Shown here one piece after another: positions 1 through 5,609 of a DNA stretch of 22,146 bases (position 1 is its first letter; each line of letters begins with the position of its first letter). A program made the translations under genes and the position numbers. This stretch comes from a virus: the IMG/VR virus record IMGVR_UViG_3300037587_000094, positions 1-22,146 of that record; one strand, written 5' to 3'. The notes beneath the pieces were generated by a model. The model did not search any database and was not told the DNA's origin. It saw only the letters and a list, made by a program, of their open reading frames with translations.

Positions 1-83
1 ACGTCACGCTGTGGAACGATGAATTGCAGTTTTACTACGGGGAGCCGGAAGAATTGAGCCGGTTTAATTTCGACGCACAGTAA
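1..83 (+). CDS. C-terminal end of an unknown protein (5' truncated)
   Basis: An open frame enters from the left edge and stops at TAA 81-83. The visible tail of about 26 residues reads VTLWNDELQFYYGEPEELSR and ends in NFDAQ. It is acidic and aromatic-rich and looks like real coding sequence, because the next gene follows directly with its own ribosome binding site. The start and most of the protein lie outside the window, so no function can be given. Confidence 0.55.
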   Translation, partial: VTLWNDELQFYYGEPEELSRFNFDAQ

Positions 84-103
84 CCACAACGAGGACCGCC
101 ATC

Positions 104-226
104 ATGACCAGACAAACACGGAAGCGCATCAAAGCCACGCTGATGATCATAGCGCTGGTCGTCGTAGTAACTGGCGGATTCTGCCTAGCTGCTGAGTTGG
201 ACCACATGGCGGCGGCGATTGGATAG
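104..226 (+). CDS. Small single-pass membrane protein, 40 aa
   Basis: The start ATG 104 has GAGGA at 91-95, a good distance upstream. The 40-residue product has a basic N-terminus (MTRQTRKRIK), one hydrophobic stretch (about residues 12-30, rich in L, I and V) and a short tail. This is a single transmembrane helix with the positive end likely inside. It could also be an uncleaved signal anchor. It sits in a string of small early phage genes and is followed 11 bases later by the zinc-ribbon gene. No family is recognised. The gene is supported only by its RBS, spacing and hydrophobic design. Confidence 0.5.
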   Translation: MTRQTRKRIKATLMIIALVVVVTGGFCLAAELDHMAAAIG

Positions 227-237
227 GGGAGAGTGAG

Positions 238-459
238 ATGTTCGGATGCAGACATAAATACGGAAAGGTAGGCGGCGATGGGTTTCAATATTGCGAAAAA
301 TGCGGGAAAGCATCAGCAGCGCCAAAGAAAGTGTGTACACATAGCTGGGAGGTAGAGACATCATACAACACGTCAAACAGGATTACTGGCCACATTATGA
401 GCCTTCACAGGGTCTTGCGGTGTGCAAACTGCGGTGAAATGAAGACCGTAGAAGTCTAG
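238..459 (+). CDS. Small double zinc-ribbon protein, 73 aa
   Basis: ATG 238 follows GGGGAGAG. The protein contains two similar metal-binding units. The first is C4-x-H6 with C19-x-x-C22; the second is C33-x-H35 followed by W37 and then C62-x-x-C65. This spacing is typical of small zinc ribbons in which each site uses three cysteines and one histidine. Such proteins are common in phage early regions and often bind DNA, RNA or a host protein. The two halves may have come from an internal duplication, as both follow the pattern C-x-H then C-x-x-C-G. The exact function is unknown. The metal-binding claim follows from residue spacing, not from a family match. Confidence 0.75.
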   Translation: MFGCRHKYGKVGGDGFQYCEKCGKASAAPKKVCTHSWEVETSYNTSNRITGHIMSLHRVLRCANCGEMKTVEV

Positions 460-490
460 CAACAGATAGCGGCCAACAAAGGAGAACGAG

Positions 491-784
491 ATGATTAAAT
501 TACCAGAGACAGTAACAGGCAAAATGTTCGTAGTCTTAACCGACGATGGACGGGTTATCCTGTCAGGGTCGAACTTCAGCACCTGCGCAGGATATACGTG
601 CCTCAGTGAGCATGAGTTCACCGTAGACGTACCTCAAGAAGATCCAACCGCCAAGGTAGTGCAGGGGCTTGAAAATCGCGCTGAGGACATCCAGGCAGAA
701 GCAGCGGCGGCTGTACGGGTGATCATGGATCAGATCCAGCAGCTGAAGTGTTTGGAACACAAACCGGAGAGCCGCGATGAGTAG
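491..784 (+). CDS. Hypothetical early protein, 97 aa
   Basis: ATG 491 is preceded by AAAGGAG, an excellent ribosome binding site. The N-terminal half (about residues 1-50) looks like a small beta-rich domain (KMFVVLTDDGRVILSG). The C-terminal half (about 55-90) is a probable helix rich in Ala, Glu and Gln, with weak coiled-coil character. The stop TAG overlaps the next start (ATG 777-779). No family is recognised. Its place just upstream of the recombination genes suggests an early accessory role, but this is only context. Confidence 0.7.
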   Translation: MIKLPETVTGKMFVVLTDDGRVILSGSNFSTCAGYTCLSEHEFTVDVPQEDPTAKVVQGLENRAEDIQAEAAAAVRVIMDQIQQLKCLEHKPESRDE

Positions 785-950
785 CACAGAGTTCTTTCAG
801 ATCGATCCAATCAACGCGGCAAAGGTGCAGTTTGCTGATGGGCAGGGCGCGGAGAGCAATCCTTTCGACAAAGACACCGTGCATTACGTGGCGTTTAAAT
901 ACGAAATGAAATTACTGCTCATGGCTAAGAAGGAGAGCGACAGTGAGTGA
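777..950 (+). CDS. Hypothetical protein, 57 aa, coupled to erf
   Basis: This small gene starts at ATG 777 inside the end of the previous gene and stops at TGA 948-950, overlapping the GTG start (943) of the ERF gene. Its product begins MSSTEFFQIDPINAAKVQFA and ends with a basic then acidic tail. The overlaps on both sides suggest translational coupling of three genes. The AAGGAGAG near its 3' end (929-936) is the ribosome binding site for ERF. I do not recognise a family; phage recombination operons often carry such small proteins upstream of the annealing protein. Confidence 0.6.
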   Translation: MSSTEFFQIDPINAAKVQFADGQGAESNPFDKDTVHYVAFKYEMKLLLMAKKESDSE

Positions 951-1569
951 GTTGAATATTTATCAGCGCATCAACGCGGTTATGAAAAACTGTGACTATA
1001 TCCAGAAGAAAGGTGCAGCGCAGGGTAAGGGCGTCAAATACGACGAAGTAATGGCGATGATTAGAAGCCTACTGATCGAGCATGGAATCATCATGGTCGT
1101 TCGCAACACATCAATGGAAACGCTAGCCAACATCGAAGGGAGCAAGCAGAAGGTTTATCAAGGCGCATACGAAATGGATCTGGTTAACATCGATAAGCCC
1201 GAAGAGAAGGTTACGCACAGCGCCTTTGCTCACGGAATGGATGGCGGCGACAAAGCACCAGGCAAGGCTCACACCTACGCGGTCAAGATCATGCTGGTCA
1301 AAGGGTTTGGCATTGAGACAGGCGAAGATGAAGAAAGCCGGTCTGAGAAGATCGAGAAGCAGAAAAACATGCTTAGCCAGGATCAATACGACGAATTGGC
1401 CAACTACTGCCTGTTTGAAGAGAACGGGTCTTTGGGTTGGACTGAAATCGGACAGAAGCTTTCTAAGGCTTACAATCTAAATGTGCTGAATGAGCTGCCG
1501 TCAACTAAGTTTGACGAGGCTATTGGTCGCTGCAAGAAGCAACTGGAGGCCGCAAGTGGAGATCATTAA
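943..1569 (+). CDS. erf: ERF-type single-strand DNA annealing protein
   Basis: The 208-residue product matches the ERF superfamily of phage recombinases. The N-terminal half has the typical pattern: helix MSELNIYQRINAVMKNCDYI, then a KY.(D/E)V..MIR.LL..HG segment (about 33-50), then a beta region with a polar GGDKAPGKAHTYAVK stretch (about 101-115), and an acidic C-terminal linker. ERF proteins such as P22 Erf bind single-stranded DNA ends and anneal complementary strands, usually with a 5'-3' exonuclease. The start is GTG 943, chosen because AAGGAGAG lies just upstream at 929-936. The exonuclease gene follows with a 14-base overlap. The C-terminal part (about 140-208) is less conserved and may contact partners. 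Confidence 0.88.
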   Translation: MSELNIYQRINAVMKNCDYIQKKGAAQGKGVKYDEVMAMIRSLLIEHGIIMVVRNTSMETLANIEGSKQKVYQGAYEMDLVNIDKPEEKVTHSAFAHGMDGGDKAPGKAHTYAVKIMLVKGFGIETGEDEESRSEKIEKQKNMLSQDQYDELANYCLFEENGSLGWTEIGQKLSKAYNLNVLNELPSTKFDEAIGRCKKQLEAASGDH

Positions 1570-2173
1570 AGACATTCAGCAAGGGTCCGAAGAATGGCAC
1601 GCTATGCGCCTTGGCTTCATCACAGCAAGCCGTTTCAAGGATGTCATTGCAGGCGGTCAGGGTAAGGTCAGAAAGGCGTACATGTACCAACTGGCGGCCG
1701 AAGCGCTCACTGGAGAGCGGGAGGAATCGTTTTCAAATCAATACATGGAATGGGGAACCGCCACAGAGCCACAAGCTCGGTCGATGTATGAGTTTGACAC
1801 AGGCAATACTGTTGATGCTGTCGCATTCGTGAAGTGGAACGATACAAATAAAATCGGCATCTCACCAGATGGGCTGATTGGTGATGACGGCGGCATTGAG
1901 ATCAAGTGTCCGAAGACCACAACCCAGATCGAAACCTATCTATCCGGCAAGATGCCGACCAGCCACAAGGCACAAGTTCAGGGTTCTTTGTGGGTCACTG
2001 GGCGAGAGTGGTGGGACTTCGTGAGCTTCGACCCACGTATTGATGGAGCGGCTAGCTTCTTCTGTGAGCGAATCCAACGCGACGAAGAGTACATCGAGAA
2101 TTTAGAGGTCAAGTGTCTGGAGTTTGAGGTTGAGTTGTTGGACGTGATCAACATTTTAATCAAGGGTAAATAA
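1556..2173 (+). CDS. YqaJ-type phage exonuclease (lambda Exo-like)
   Basis: The product has the YqaJ/lambda exonuclease signature: an early GSEEWHAMRLGFITASRF segment (residues 10-27, helix with conserved Arg), E71 in GTATEPQAR, then SPDG with D105, then E115-I-K117 (the D...ExK metal-binding core), and Q140/Q142 in the KAQVQG segment. These residues place it in the PD-(D/E)XK nuclease fold. Such enzymes resect 5' ends to create single strands for the annealing protein. I chose GTG 1556 (205 aa) because GGAGG at 1544-1548 lies 7 bases upstream and homologous sequence begins right there; an upstream in-frame start would add 22 unrelated residues. It overlaps erf, so the two form a recombination pair. 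Confidence 0.9.
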   Translation: MEIIKDIQQGSEEWHAMRLGFITASRFKDVIAGGQGKVRKAYMYQLAAEALTGEREESFSNQYMEWGTATEPQARSMYEFDTGNTVDAVAFVKWNDTNKIGISPDGLIGDDGGIEIKCPKTTTQIETYLSGKMPTSHKAQVQGSLWVTGREWWDFVSFDPRIDGAASFFCERIQRDEEYIENLEVKCLEFEVELLDVINILIKGK

Positions 2174-2191
2174 CCATACAAGCGGGAGAGG

Positions 2192-2371
2192 ATGATGTTC
2201 ATACTTAGCGATAAGAAAAAGAGAGTTATCAAACAGAATCAAAACGGGATGCTATGTATGTTTGTTCTCAAGGCTGATGCTGAAAGATATCTGGCTGGCG
2301 TTCCACCTAACGTCCGCGCTCAAACGGAAATTACCGAGAGAGAGTGCATACTCAAAAAGAAAGAAGAATAG
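2192..2371 (+). CDS. Small basic hypothetical protein, 59 aa
   Basis: This gene starts at ATG 2192 (or ATG 2195) behind GGGAGAGG and ends at TAG 2369-2371, ten bases before the next ATG. The product is basic at both ends: DKKKRVIKQNQNG near the start and LKKKEE at the end. The middle (MLCMFVLKADAERYLAGVPP) could be one beta-helix unit. No family is recognised. It is well supported by its ribosome binding site and its tight fit between neighbours, but a function cannot be read. Confidence 0.6.
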   Translation: MMFILSDKKKRVIKQNQNGMLCMFVLKADAERYLAGVPPNVRAQTEITERECILKKKEE

Positions 2372-2380
2372 GAGCAACCA

Positions 2381-2626
2381 ATGAAAGCATTACTACTCGC
2401 ACTACTCATAAGCACCCCGGCACTGGCAGTGGAGCCTGCAACGAGTCCCAATGGTATCGCATGGAGTTGCCTGAATTTCGGCCTGTTTGTATTGGCAGCT
2501 ATCGATAAGGAAACCGGAAAGTTGAAATACTCAACGTATCGGTGTGATCACATGTTCGATAGCTACCTACCACCAACGCGGCCAGAAGACCAAATGCGCG
2601 CCGATAAAGCCATAACGATGATGTGA
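2381..2626 (+). CDS. Small secreted (periplasmic) protein, 81 aa
   Basis: The gene starts at ATG 2381 behind AGGAGC. The N-terminus is a clear Sec signal peptide: MKALLLALLISTPALA, with cleavage predicted after Ala16 (AxA motif). The mature part of about 65 residues has two cysteines (in SCLNFG and YRCDH) that could form a disulfide in the periplasm. The family is not recognised. A secreted early phage protein might act in superinfection exclusion or envelope modification, but this is inference from the signal peptide only. Confidence 0.7.
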   Translation: MKALLLALLISTPALAVEPATSPNGIAWSCLNFGLFVLAAIDKETGKLKYSTYRCDHMFDSYLPPTRPEDQMRADKAITMM

Positions 2627-2640
2627 TGGGAGAGATAGAG

Positions 2641-2904
2641 ATGAGCAACGTAGTGGATATCGACGGCGGCGGCAGATACGAGATTGGCTACATCTTTGAT
2701 GAGGGCGATAAGATCATCGGCGTAACCCATCCACAATGGCCGTTCCGCATAATGCGCGTCGAAGATAAGATTGCGCTGGTCTGCGAGGATAACGGCGAGC
2801 CATTTAGTGAGCTCGATGCTGACATATTCAATACAATCTTGATGTGCTGGCTATTGGTTGATGATCCGAAGCTGATTGATGAAGCAGCGCAAGACCAGCC
2901 CTAA
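2641..2904 (+). CDS. Acidic hypothetical protein, 87 aa
   Basis: The frame is open from 2623, but ATG 2641 is the likely start because GGGAGAG lies at the normal distance upstream. The protein is strongly acidic (many Asp and Glu) and has a probable beta-rich first half (GGGRYEIGYIFDEGDKIIGV) and a hydrophobic helix near the end (FNTILMCWLLVDD). Acidic small phage proteins often mimic DNA or bind host proteins, but nothing specific is visible here. It is the second-last gene before the RNA locus. Confidence 0.65.
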   Translation: MSNVVDIDGGGRYEIGYIFDEGDKIIGVTHPQWPFRIMRVEDKIALVCEDNGEPFSELDADIFNTILMCWLLVDDPKLIDEAAQDQP

Positions 2905-2926
2905 TTAGCATAGAGGAGAAGGAAGG

Positions 2927-3187
2927 ATGATAAAACTTACAGATGATCAGATATCGGTGCTAGGCAGGCCGAACTTTGCATGTGCACAGTGGGCTAAGTT
3001 GCTTATAGCTGGCGGCATGTACGAAGACAAAGCAAAGAAAGTGGAATACGAGCAGGCGGTGTTCATCCATTTTTCGCTCGATATGCTGGAACAACACGGC
3101 GATCAATGGTTGAAAGAAGCAAACAAGGTGCTAAAGGATTTAGCGGTTAAACAGATTGCAAAACGAGACAATATTAGCGATAATTAA
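2927..3187 (+). CDS. Hypothetical helical protein, 86 aa
   Basis: ATG 2927 is preceded by GAGGAGAAGG, a very strong ribosome binding site. The 86-residue product is mostly helical, with Trp and His residues in the middle and a basic C-terminus (KDLAVKQIAKRDN). No family is recognised. The last 30 bases of the gene contain a sigma70-like promoter (3156-3184) that would start transcription just past the stop codon, so this gene doubles as a promoter-carrying segment for the RNA locus. Confidence 0.7.
   Translation: MIKLTDDQISVLGRPNFACAQWAKLLIAGGMYEDKAKKVEYEQAVFIHFSLDMLEQHGDQWLKEANKVLKDLAVKQIAKRDNISDN
3156..3184 (+). promoter_or_regulatory. sigma70-like promoter for a candidate sRNA
   Basis: TTGCAA (3156-3161) and GATAAT (3179-3184) are separated by exactly 17 bases. 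The expected start, seven bases past the -10 box, is position 3191, which is the first base of the first hairpin. It lies within the end of the 2927-3187 gene. Each hexamer differs from consensus (4/6 and 5/6), so the match alone is moderate; the agreement with hairpin start and the terminator at 3307-3332 raises its weight. Confidence 0.55.
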
Positions 3188-3190
3188 ATT

Positions 3191-3332
3191 GTGCTGATGT
3201 TTAGCACCGCTCTGGGGAGAGCGTAGTGTGTGGCGGAAGAGGGTTAAGATTTGCGGTTTCGGTTTGCTAGGGTACTCCCCGACATTCCGTCACCACCCAA
3301 CTTCCGGGGCTGCAACTCTTAGCCCTTTTTTT
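3191..3332 (+). ncRNA. Candidate phage small RNA, about 142 nt
   Basis: No gene is seen here, but the segment runs from a predicted start to an intrinsic terminator and folds almost throughout. Hairpin 1 is GTGCT/AGCAC (3191-3195 with 3203-3207). Hairpin 2 is CGCTCT/AGAGCG (3208-3213 with 3218-3223) with a GGGG loop. Helix 3 pairs 3226-3238 with 3285-3296, about 12 pairs with one bulged T and one G-U. The terminator follows. I do not recognise a known RNA family. It could be a trans-acting sRNA, an upstream part of the larger RNA locus, or the 3' UTR of the early operon. Confidence 0.5.
3307..3332 (+). terminator. Intrinsic terminator before tRNA-Trp 1
   Basis: The stem GGGCT (3307-3311) pairs with AGCCC (3321-3325) around a nine-base loop and is followed by seven T (3326-3332). 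This is a standard Rho-independent terminator on the + strand. It lies only six bases before the tRNA, so the tRNA either depends on readthrough or has a promoter I could not find. Confidence 0.8.
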
Positions 3333-3338
3333 ATGCGT

Positions 3339-3413
3339 GCTGGGGTAGCTCAACGGCAGAGCAGCGGTCTCCAAAACCGTTAGATGTAGGTTCGAATCCT
3401 ACCCCTCGCGCCA
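3339..3413 (+). tRNA. tRNA-Trp (anticodon CCA), copy 1
   Basis: All arms can be drawn. The acceptor is 3339-3345 with 3403-3409, with one T-C mismatch at pair 3 and a G-T at pair 4. The D arm is GCTC/GAGC; the anticodon stem GCGGT/ACCGT has the loop CTCCAAA, so the anticodon is CCA, reading UGG. The T arm is GTAGG/CCTAC with loop TTCGAAT. The 3' CCA is encoded (3411-3413). The gene sits directly after a terminator and directly before a long structured region, at the border between the recombination block and the integrase block. Confidence 0.92.
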
Positions 3414-3930
3414 CCCTCCTCCCTCCCTCTAGAGCGTTGTAGTCTGTATTTGATGCGATCCGTAATTTTCGAGCGGCCTGTGAGCCAGAGTCGGATAAAG
3501 CCTGAAGTAAAAAGGTGTTACAGCACTGGCGCATCGGGTCACTTCAAATACAGATTACCGGGTTCACTTATACCGGCAGCTCGACACCCGAACAAACGCG
3601 AACGCCTCAAGCATTGAAGTAAGCAGGCACAGGAGCCACGAGATACAAACCAGCGCTTTGAGTCGGCGCAAAAACGTTTTATGTGGGCACGTAGATTGAT
3701 TTAATGGGAGTGGTGATAAGCGCCGGGAGCGCACAGTGGTTCGACTCCACTATCACCCTAGTTGACGGACTAGCCTCGACGGAGGGCTTCCACCAAATCG
3801 ATCTATCTGGGTGAGTTGACCAGCTAATCAGGAGGATGAAGTGGTTTACGACAATAGGTTTGTATTGGAGCATTAGATCAGAACTGAGTTTAGGGCTAGG
3901 TGTCCCTAAGACTCATTAAGACAACTATTG
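3414..3930 (+). ncRNA. Candidate large structured RNA, about 500 nt, beside a tRNA
   Basis: This stretch has no convincing gene but dense base pairing. Helix A pairs 3439-3453 with 3544-3558 (15 pairs, one G-U). Inside it lie 3454-3457/3530-3533 and 3458-3462/3492-3496. Helix B is 3559-3563/3586-3590. Helix C pairs 3691-3702 with 3795-3806 (12 pairs, two G-U) and encloses a junction with a T-loop arm. Helix D is CAATA/TATTG (3852-3856/3863-3867). Helix E is 3885-3895/3904-3915 (11 pairs, one bulge). CCTCCT (3415-3420) can pair with AGGAGG (3830-3835) and close most of the region. Large ornate phage RNAs such as GOLLD and ROOL are known to occur next to tRNAs, so they are the first comparison; I cannot confirm membership. 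The exact ends are not defined. Confidence 0.6.
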
Positions 3931-3939
3931 GAGAATCAC

Positions 3940-4230
3940 ATGATTAAGATAAACGACAGATTTGAATTTGAACGCCAGCAGTATTGCTGGAACCTCTACG
4001 AATGGAAGGACGGCAAGGATAAGCATGGCGAGCCTAAGCGCACCAAGTCCACGACGTATCACAGCAAGCTAGAGCAAATCTGTAACGAGGTGATCGACCG
4101 CAGTGCTGGTGATGCTGACAGCATGAGTGGGCTATTGCTCATTGTTAACATGGCATCGGCAGAATGCGTTGTTGCTATTGGTCGCATGAGTACGCCACCG
4201 GAGGCGCATGTTCCAAGCGAATACGATTAG
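3940..4230 (+). CDS. Hypothetical protein, 96 aa
   Basis: The start is ATG 3940, with TTGGAG just upstream; an in-frame TTG at 3928 is less likely because it would overlap that site. The protein has an aromatic and charged N-terminal half (FEFERQQYCWNLYEWKDGKD) with the look of a single-domain beta sheet, then helices. Three cysteines are spread without a metal pattern. No family is recognised. It is the first gene after the RNA locus, and its 5' leader may include the 3' hairpins of that locus. Confidence 0.65.
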   Translation: MIKINDRFEFERQQYCWNLYEWKDGKDKHGEPKRTKSTTYHSKLEQICNEVIDRSAGDADSMSGLLLIVNMASAECVVAIGRMSTPPEAHVPSEYD

Positions 4231-4263
4231 CCACCCATTAACTTATAACCAGAGGTGAGAGAG

Positions 4264-4440
4264 ATGTTTAAAGAATTGATGAAAGCAGCGGTTGGCGTAG
4301 TGACAGTCCCTGTAGATATCATTGCTGATATTGCGACTGTTGGCGGCATACTAACAGGCAAGGATGAAACGTATACCGGCAAGAAGGCAGGGCAGATCAT
4401 GGACAACTTGGAAAAGGCAACTGATCCAGACGCTGATTAA
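4264..4440 (+). CDS. Small conserved-looking phage protein, 58 aa
   Basis: The start is ATG 4264 behind AGAGGTGAGAG, rather than the in-frame GTG 4255 that overlaps this site. The product begins MFKELMKAAVGVVTVPVDII and continues with ADIATVGGILTGKDE, then a polar helix ending in KATDPDAD. The pattern V..PVD..AD..T.GG.LTG...Y is one I have seen in other phage small proteins of unknown function. The first half is hydrophobic enough to associate with membrane as an amphipathic helix, but a full transmembrane span is uncertain. Confidence 0.65.
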   Translation: MFKELMKAAVGVVTVPVDIIADIATVGGILTGKDETYTGKKAGQIMDNLEKATDPDAD

Positions 4441-4519
4441 CCCCATAAACAACAAAGGGAATAGGGCGGTCGTTACTTTCCTACGAAGCCACAACAAATA
4501 AGGGATAGAGGTCAAGACA

Positions 4520-4765
4520 ATGCCAAAGATGACAGAAGTCACCTGCAAATGCGGATGCGGTAGAAAGAAAGCGGTTCGCACAGCTGATGTGAAGCGAGGC
4601 TGGGGTAAGTTCTATTCAAAATCCTGCAAAGCCAAACATCAAGAGCGCCGAACAGGCCAGTACAAAAGGCTGCTCAATGAAGGTGGCGAACCAGCCATGA
4701 CCGATCACGAGCAAGCATTGTCCGATTCTGAAGAAGGATGGGATGCTCACAAGGCTTGGCTGTAA
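4520..4765 (+). CDS. Small zinc-finger-like basic protein, 81 aa
   Basis: ATG 4520 follows GAGG at the normal distance. The N-terminal part has C9, C11 and C13 in TCKCGCGRKK and C36 in SKSCKAKHQERRTG, four cysteines able to bind one zinc ion. The segment between (VRTADVKRGWGKFYSKSC) is basic and resembles small treble-clef or HNH-like zinc fingers in phages, though no nuclease HNH triad is visible. The C-terminus from about residue 60 is acidic. A nucleic-acid-binding role is likely. It lies just upstream of the integrase gene. Confidence 0.7.
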   Translation: MPKMTEVTCKCGCGRKKAVRTADVKRGWGKFYSKSCKAKHQERRTGQYKRLLNEGGEPAMTDHEQALSDSEEGWDAHKAWL

Positions 4766-4821
4766 CCGACTTTCCGTTAAAGGTTCATGACAGCAGTGTT
4801 TAATCAATCAAGGGTAGGCAA

Positions 4822-5526
4822 ATGGCACAACGACAGCAAAAGTCCAAGTTCAAGCAGAAGCGACAGGCCCGCGCATTGTATCCTCGTGAGTTGAAACGTG
4901 CGCTTAAGGTCTGCGCTGTTACCCAGGAGCCTGAGCGCAATCGGCTGATCTTGCTGCTGTCGCACGCCTGCCTTTTGCGGGTTAGCGAATTGGCCCAGCT
5001 CAAGATCAAGGACGTTATGTTTAAGTCTGGCAAACTGCGCGATGAATGCCGTCTGCCTGGTGCCTACGCCAAGATGAAAAAGCCGCGCCTGATCTGGTTG
5101 ACGCATAACCAATTGCGCAAGGCGATCGATATCTATCTTGCCTTGCGGATCAAGCGCAGACAGGCAACTACTCGGGACGCGACTAAATACCGTGAACTAA
5201 ACCCGAACAGTAGGTTGATTCTGAACAACAGGGGCGCTGGCTACGGCATGAACTCTAAACCCCGCATGATGCAGGATGGCTCGATACGCGAGTATAAAGC
5301 TTGTGACAGCATGGAACGGCTATTCAGGGACATCTACAAGCGAGCGGGCCTAATCGGCGCTAGCAGCCACTCAGGCCGCCGCAGCACAGCAACGAGCCTG
5401 GACGAACAAGGCGTACCACTGGAGACCATCCAGCGCCTACTTGGCCACTCAGATCCAGAACATACCCTGCCCTATATCGAGGTCCGACCAGAGCGAGTGC
5501 GATCGGCCTTTGCTGCTGCGTTTTAA
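4822..5526 (+). CDS. Tyrosine recombinase / integrase, catalytic domain only
   Basis: The 234-residue protein carries the tyrosine recombinase residues in order: Arg53 in LLRVSELAQL, a lysine-rich segment near 84-87, H183-S-G-R186 (HxxR box), His209 in LLGHSDPEH and the nucleophile Tyr218 in LPYIE. These enzymes cut and rejoin DNA at att sites through a 3'-phosphotyrosine. A typical phage integrase is 320-400 residues with an N-terminal arm-binding and core-binding domain; here only a short basic leader (residues 1-20) precedes the catalytic domain. It may therefore be a minimal recombinase, for integration or for dimer resolution. AAGGGTAGG lies upstream of ATG 4822. Confidence 0.88.
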   Translation: MAQRQQKSKFKQKRQARALYPRELKRALKVCAVTQEPERNRLILLLSHACLLRVSELAQLKIKDVMFKSGKLRDECRLPGAYAKMKKPRLIWLTHNQLRKAIDIYLALRIKRRQATTRDATKYRELNPNSRLILNNRGAGYGMNSKPRMMQDGSIREYKACDSMERLFRDIYKRAGLIGASSHSGRRSTATSLDEQGVPLETIQRLLGHSDPEHTLPYIEVRPERVRSAFAAAF

Positions 5527-5574
5527 CAAATAGTTTGAAATATACTTTGCTTCTCTCAAATAGTTTGCTATAAT
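5527..5574 (+). promoter_or_regulatory. Promoter with two identical palindromic operators
   Basis: The -10 box TATAAT (5569-5574) is perfect, and TTGCTT (5547-5552) is a fair -35 with 16 bases between. The 11-base sequence CAAATAGTTTG occurs twice, at 5527-5537 and 5557-5567, exactly 30 bases apart. Each copy is a dyad (CAAA / TTTG around TAG). The second copy fills the spacer between -35 and -10, so a bound protein would block the polymerase. The spacing is about three helical turns, putting both sites on one face. The likely regulator is the HTH protein at 5813-6037, giving autoregulation; this is inference. Confidence 0.75.
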
Positions 5575-5609
5575 TACCACATCGAAACAGCAAACACAGG
5601 GATAAGAAA

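Noticed and set aside
3735-3757. Possible attP site made of a tRNA 3' end (T arm plus acceptor strand).
   Set aside because: The segment has its matching 5' acceptor strand nearby and is enclosed by a 12-pair helix, and no CCA follows. This fits a folded RNA domain better than an att core. The host sequence would be needed to decide.
3414-3930. Transfer-messenger RNA (tmRNA) in the structured region.
   Set aside because: No tag frame ending in Ala-Ala before a stop, and no matching tmRNA 5' end and CCA end, were found.
4804-5112. Long reverse-strand frame opposite the integrase gene.
   Set aside because: It is a shadow of a gene with clear catalytic motifs and has no credible ribosome binding site.
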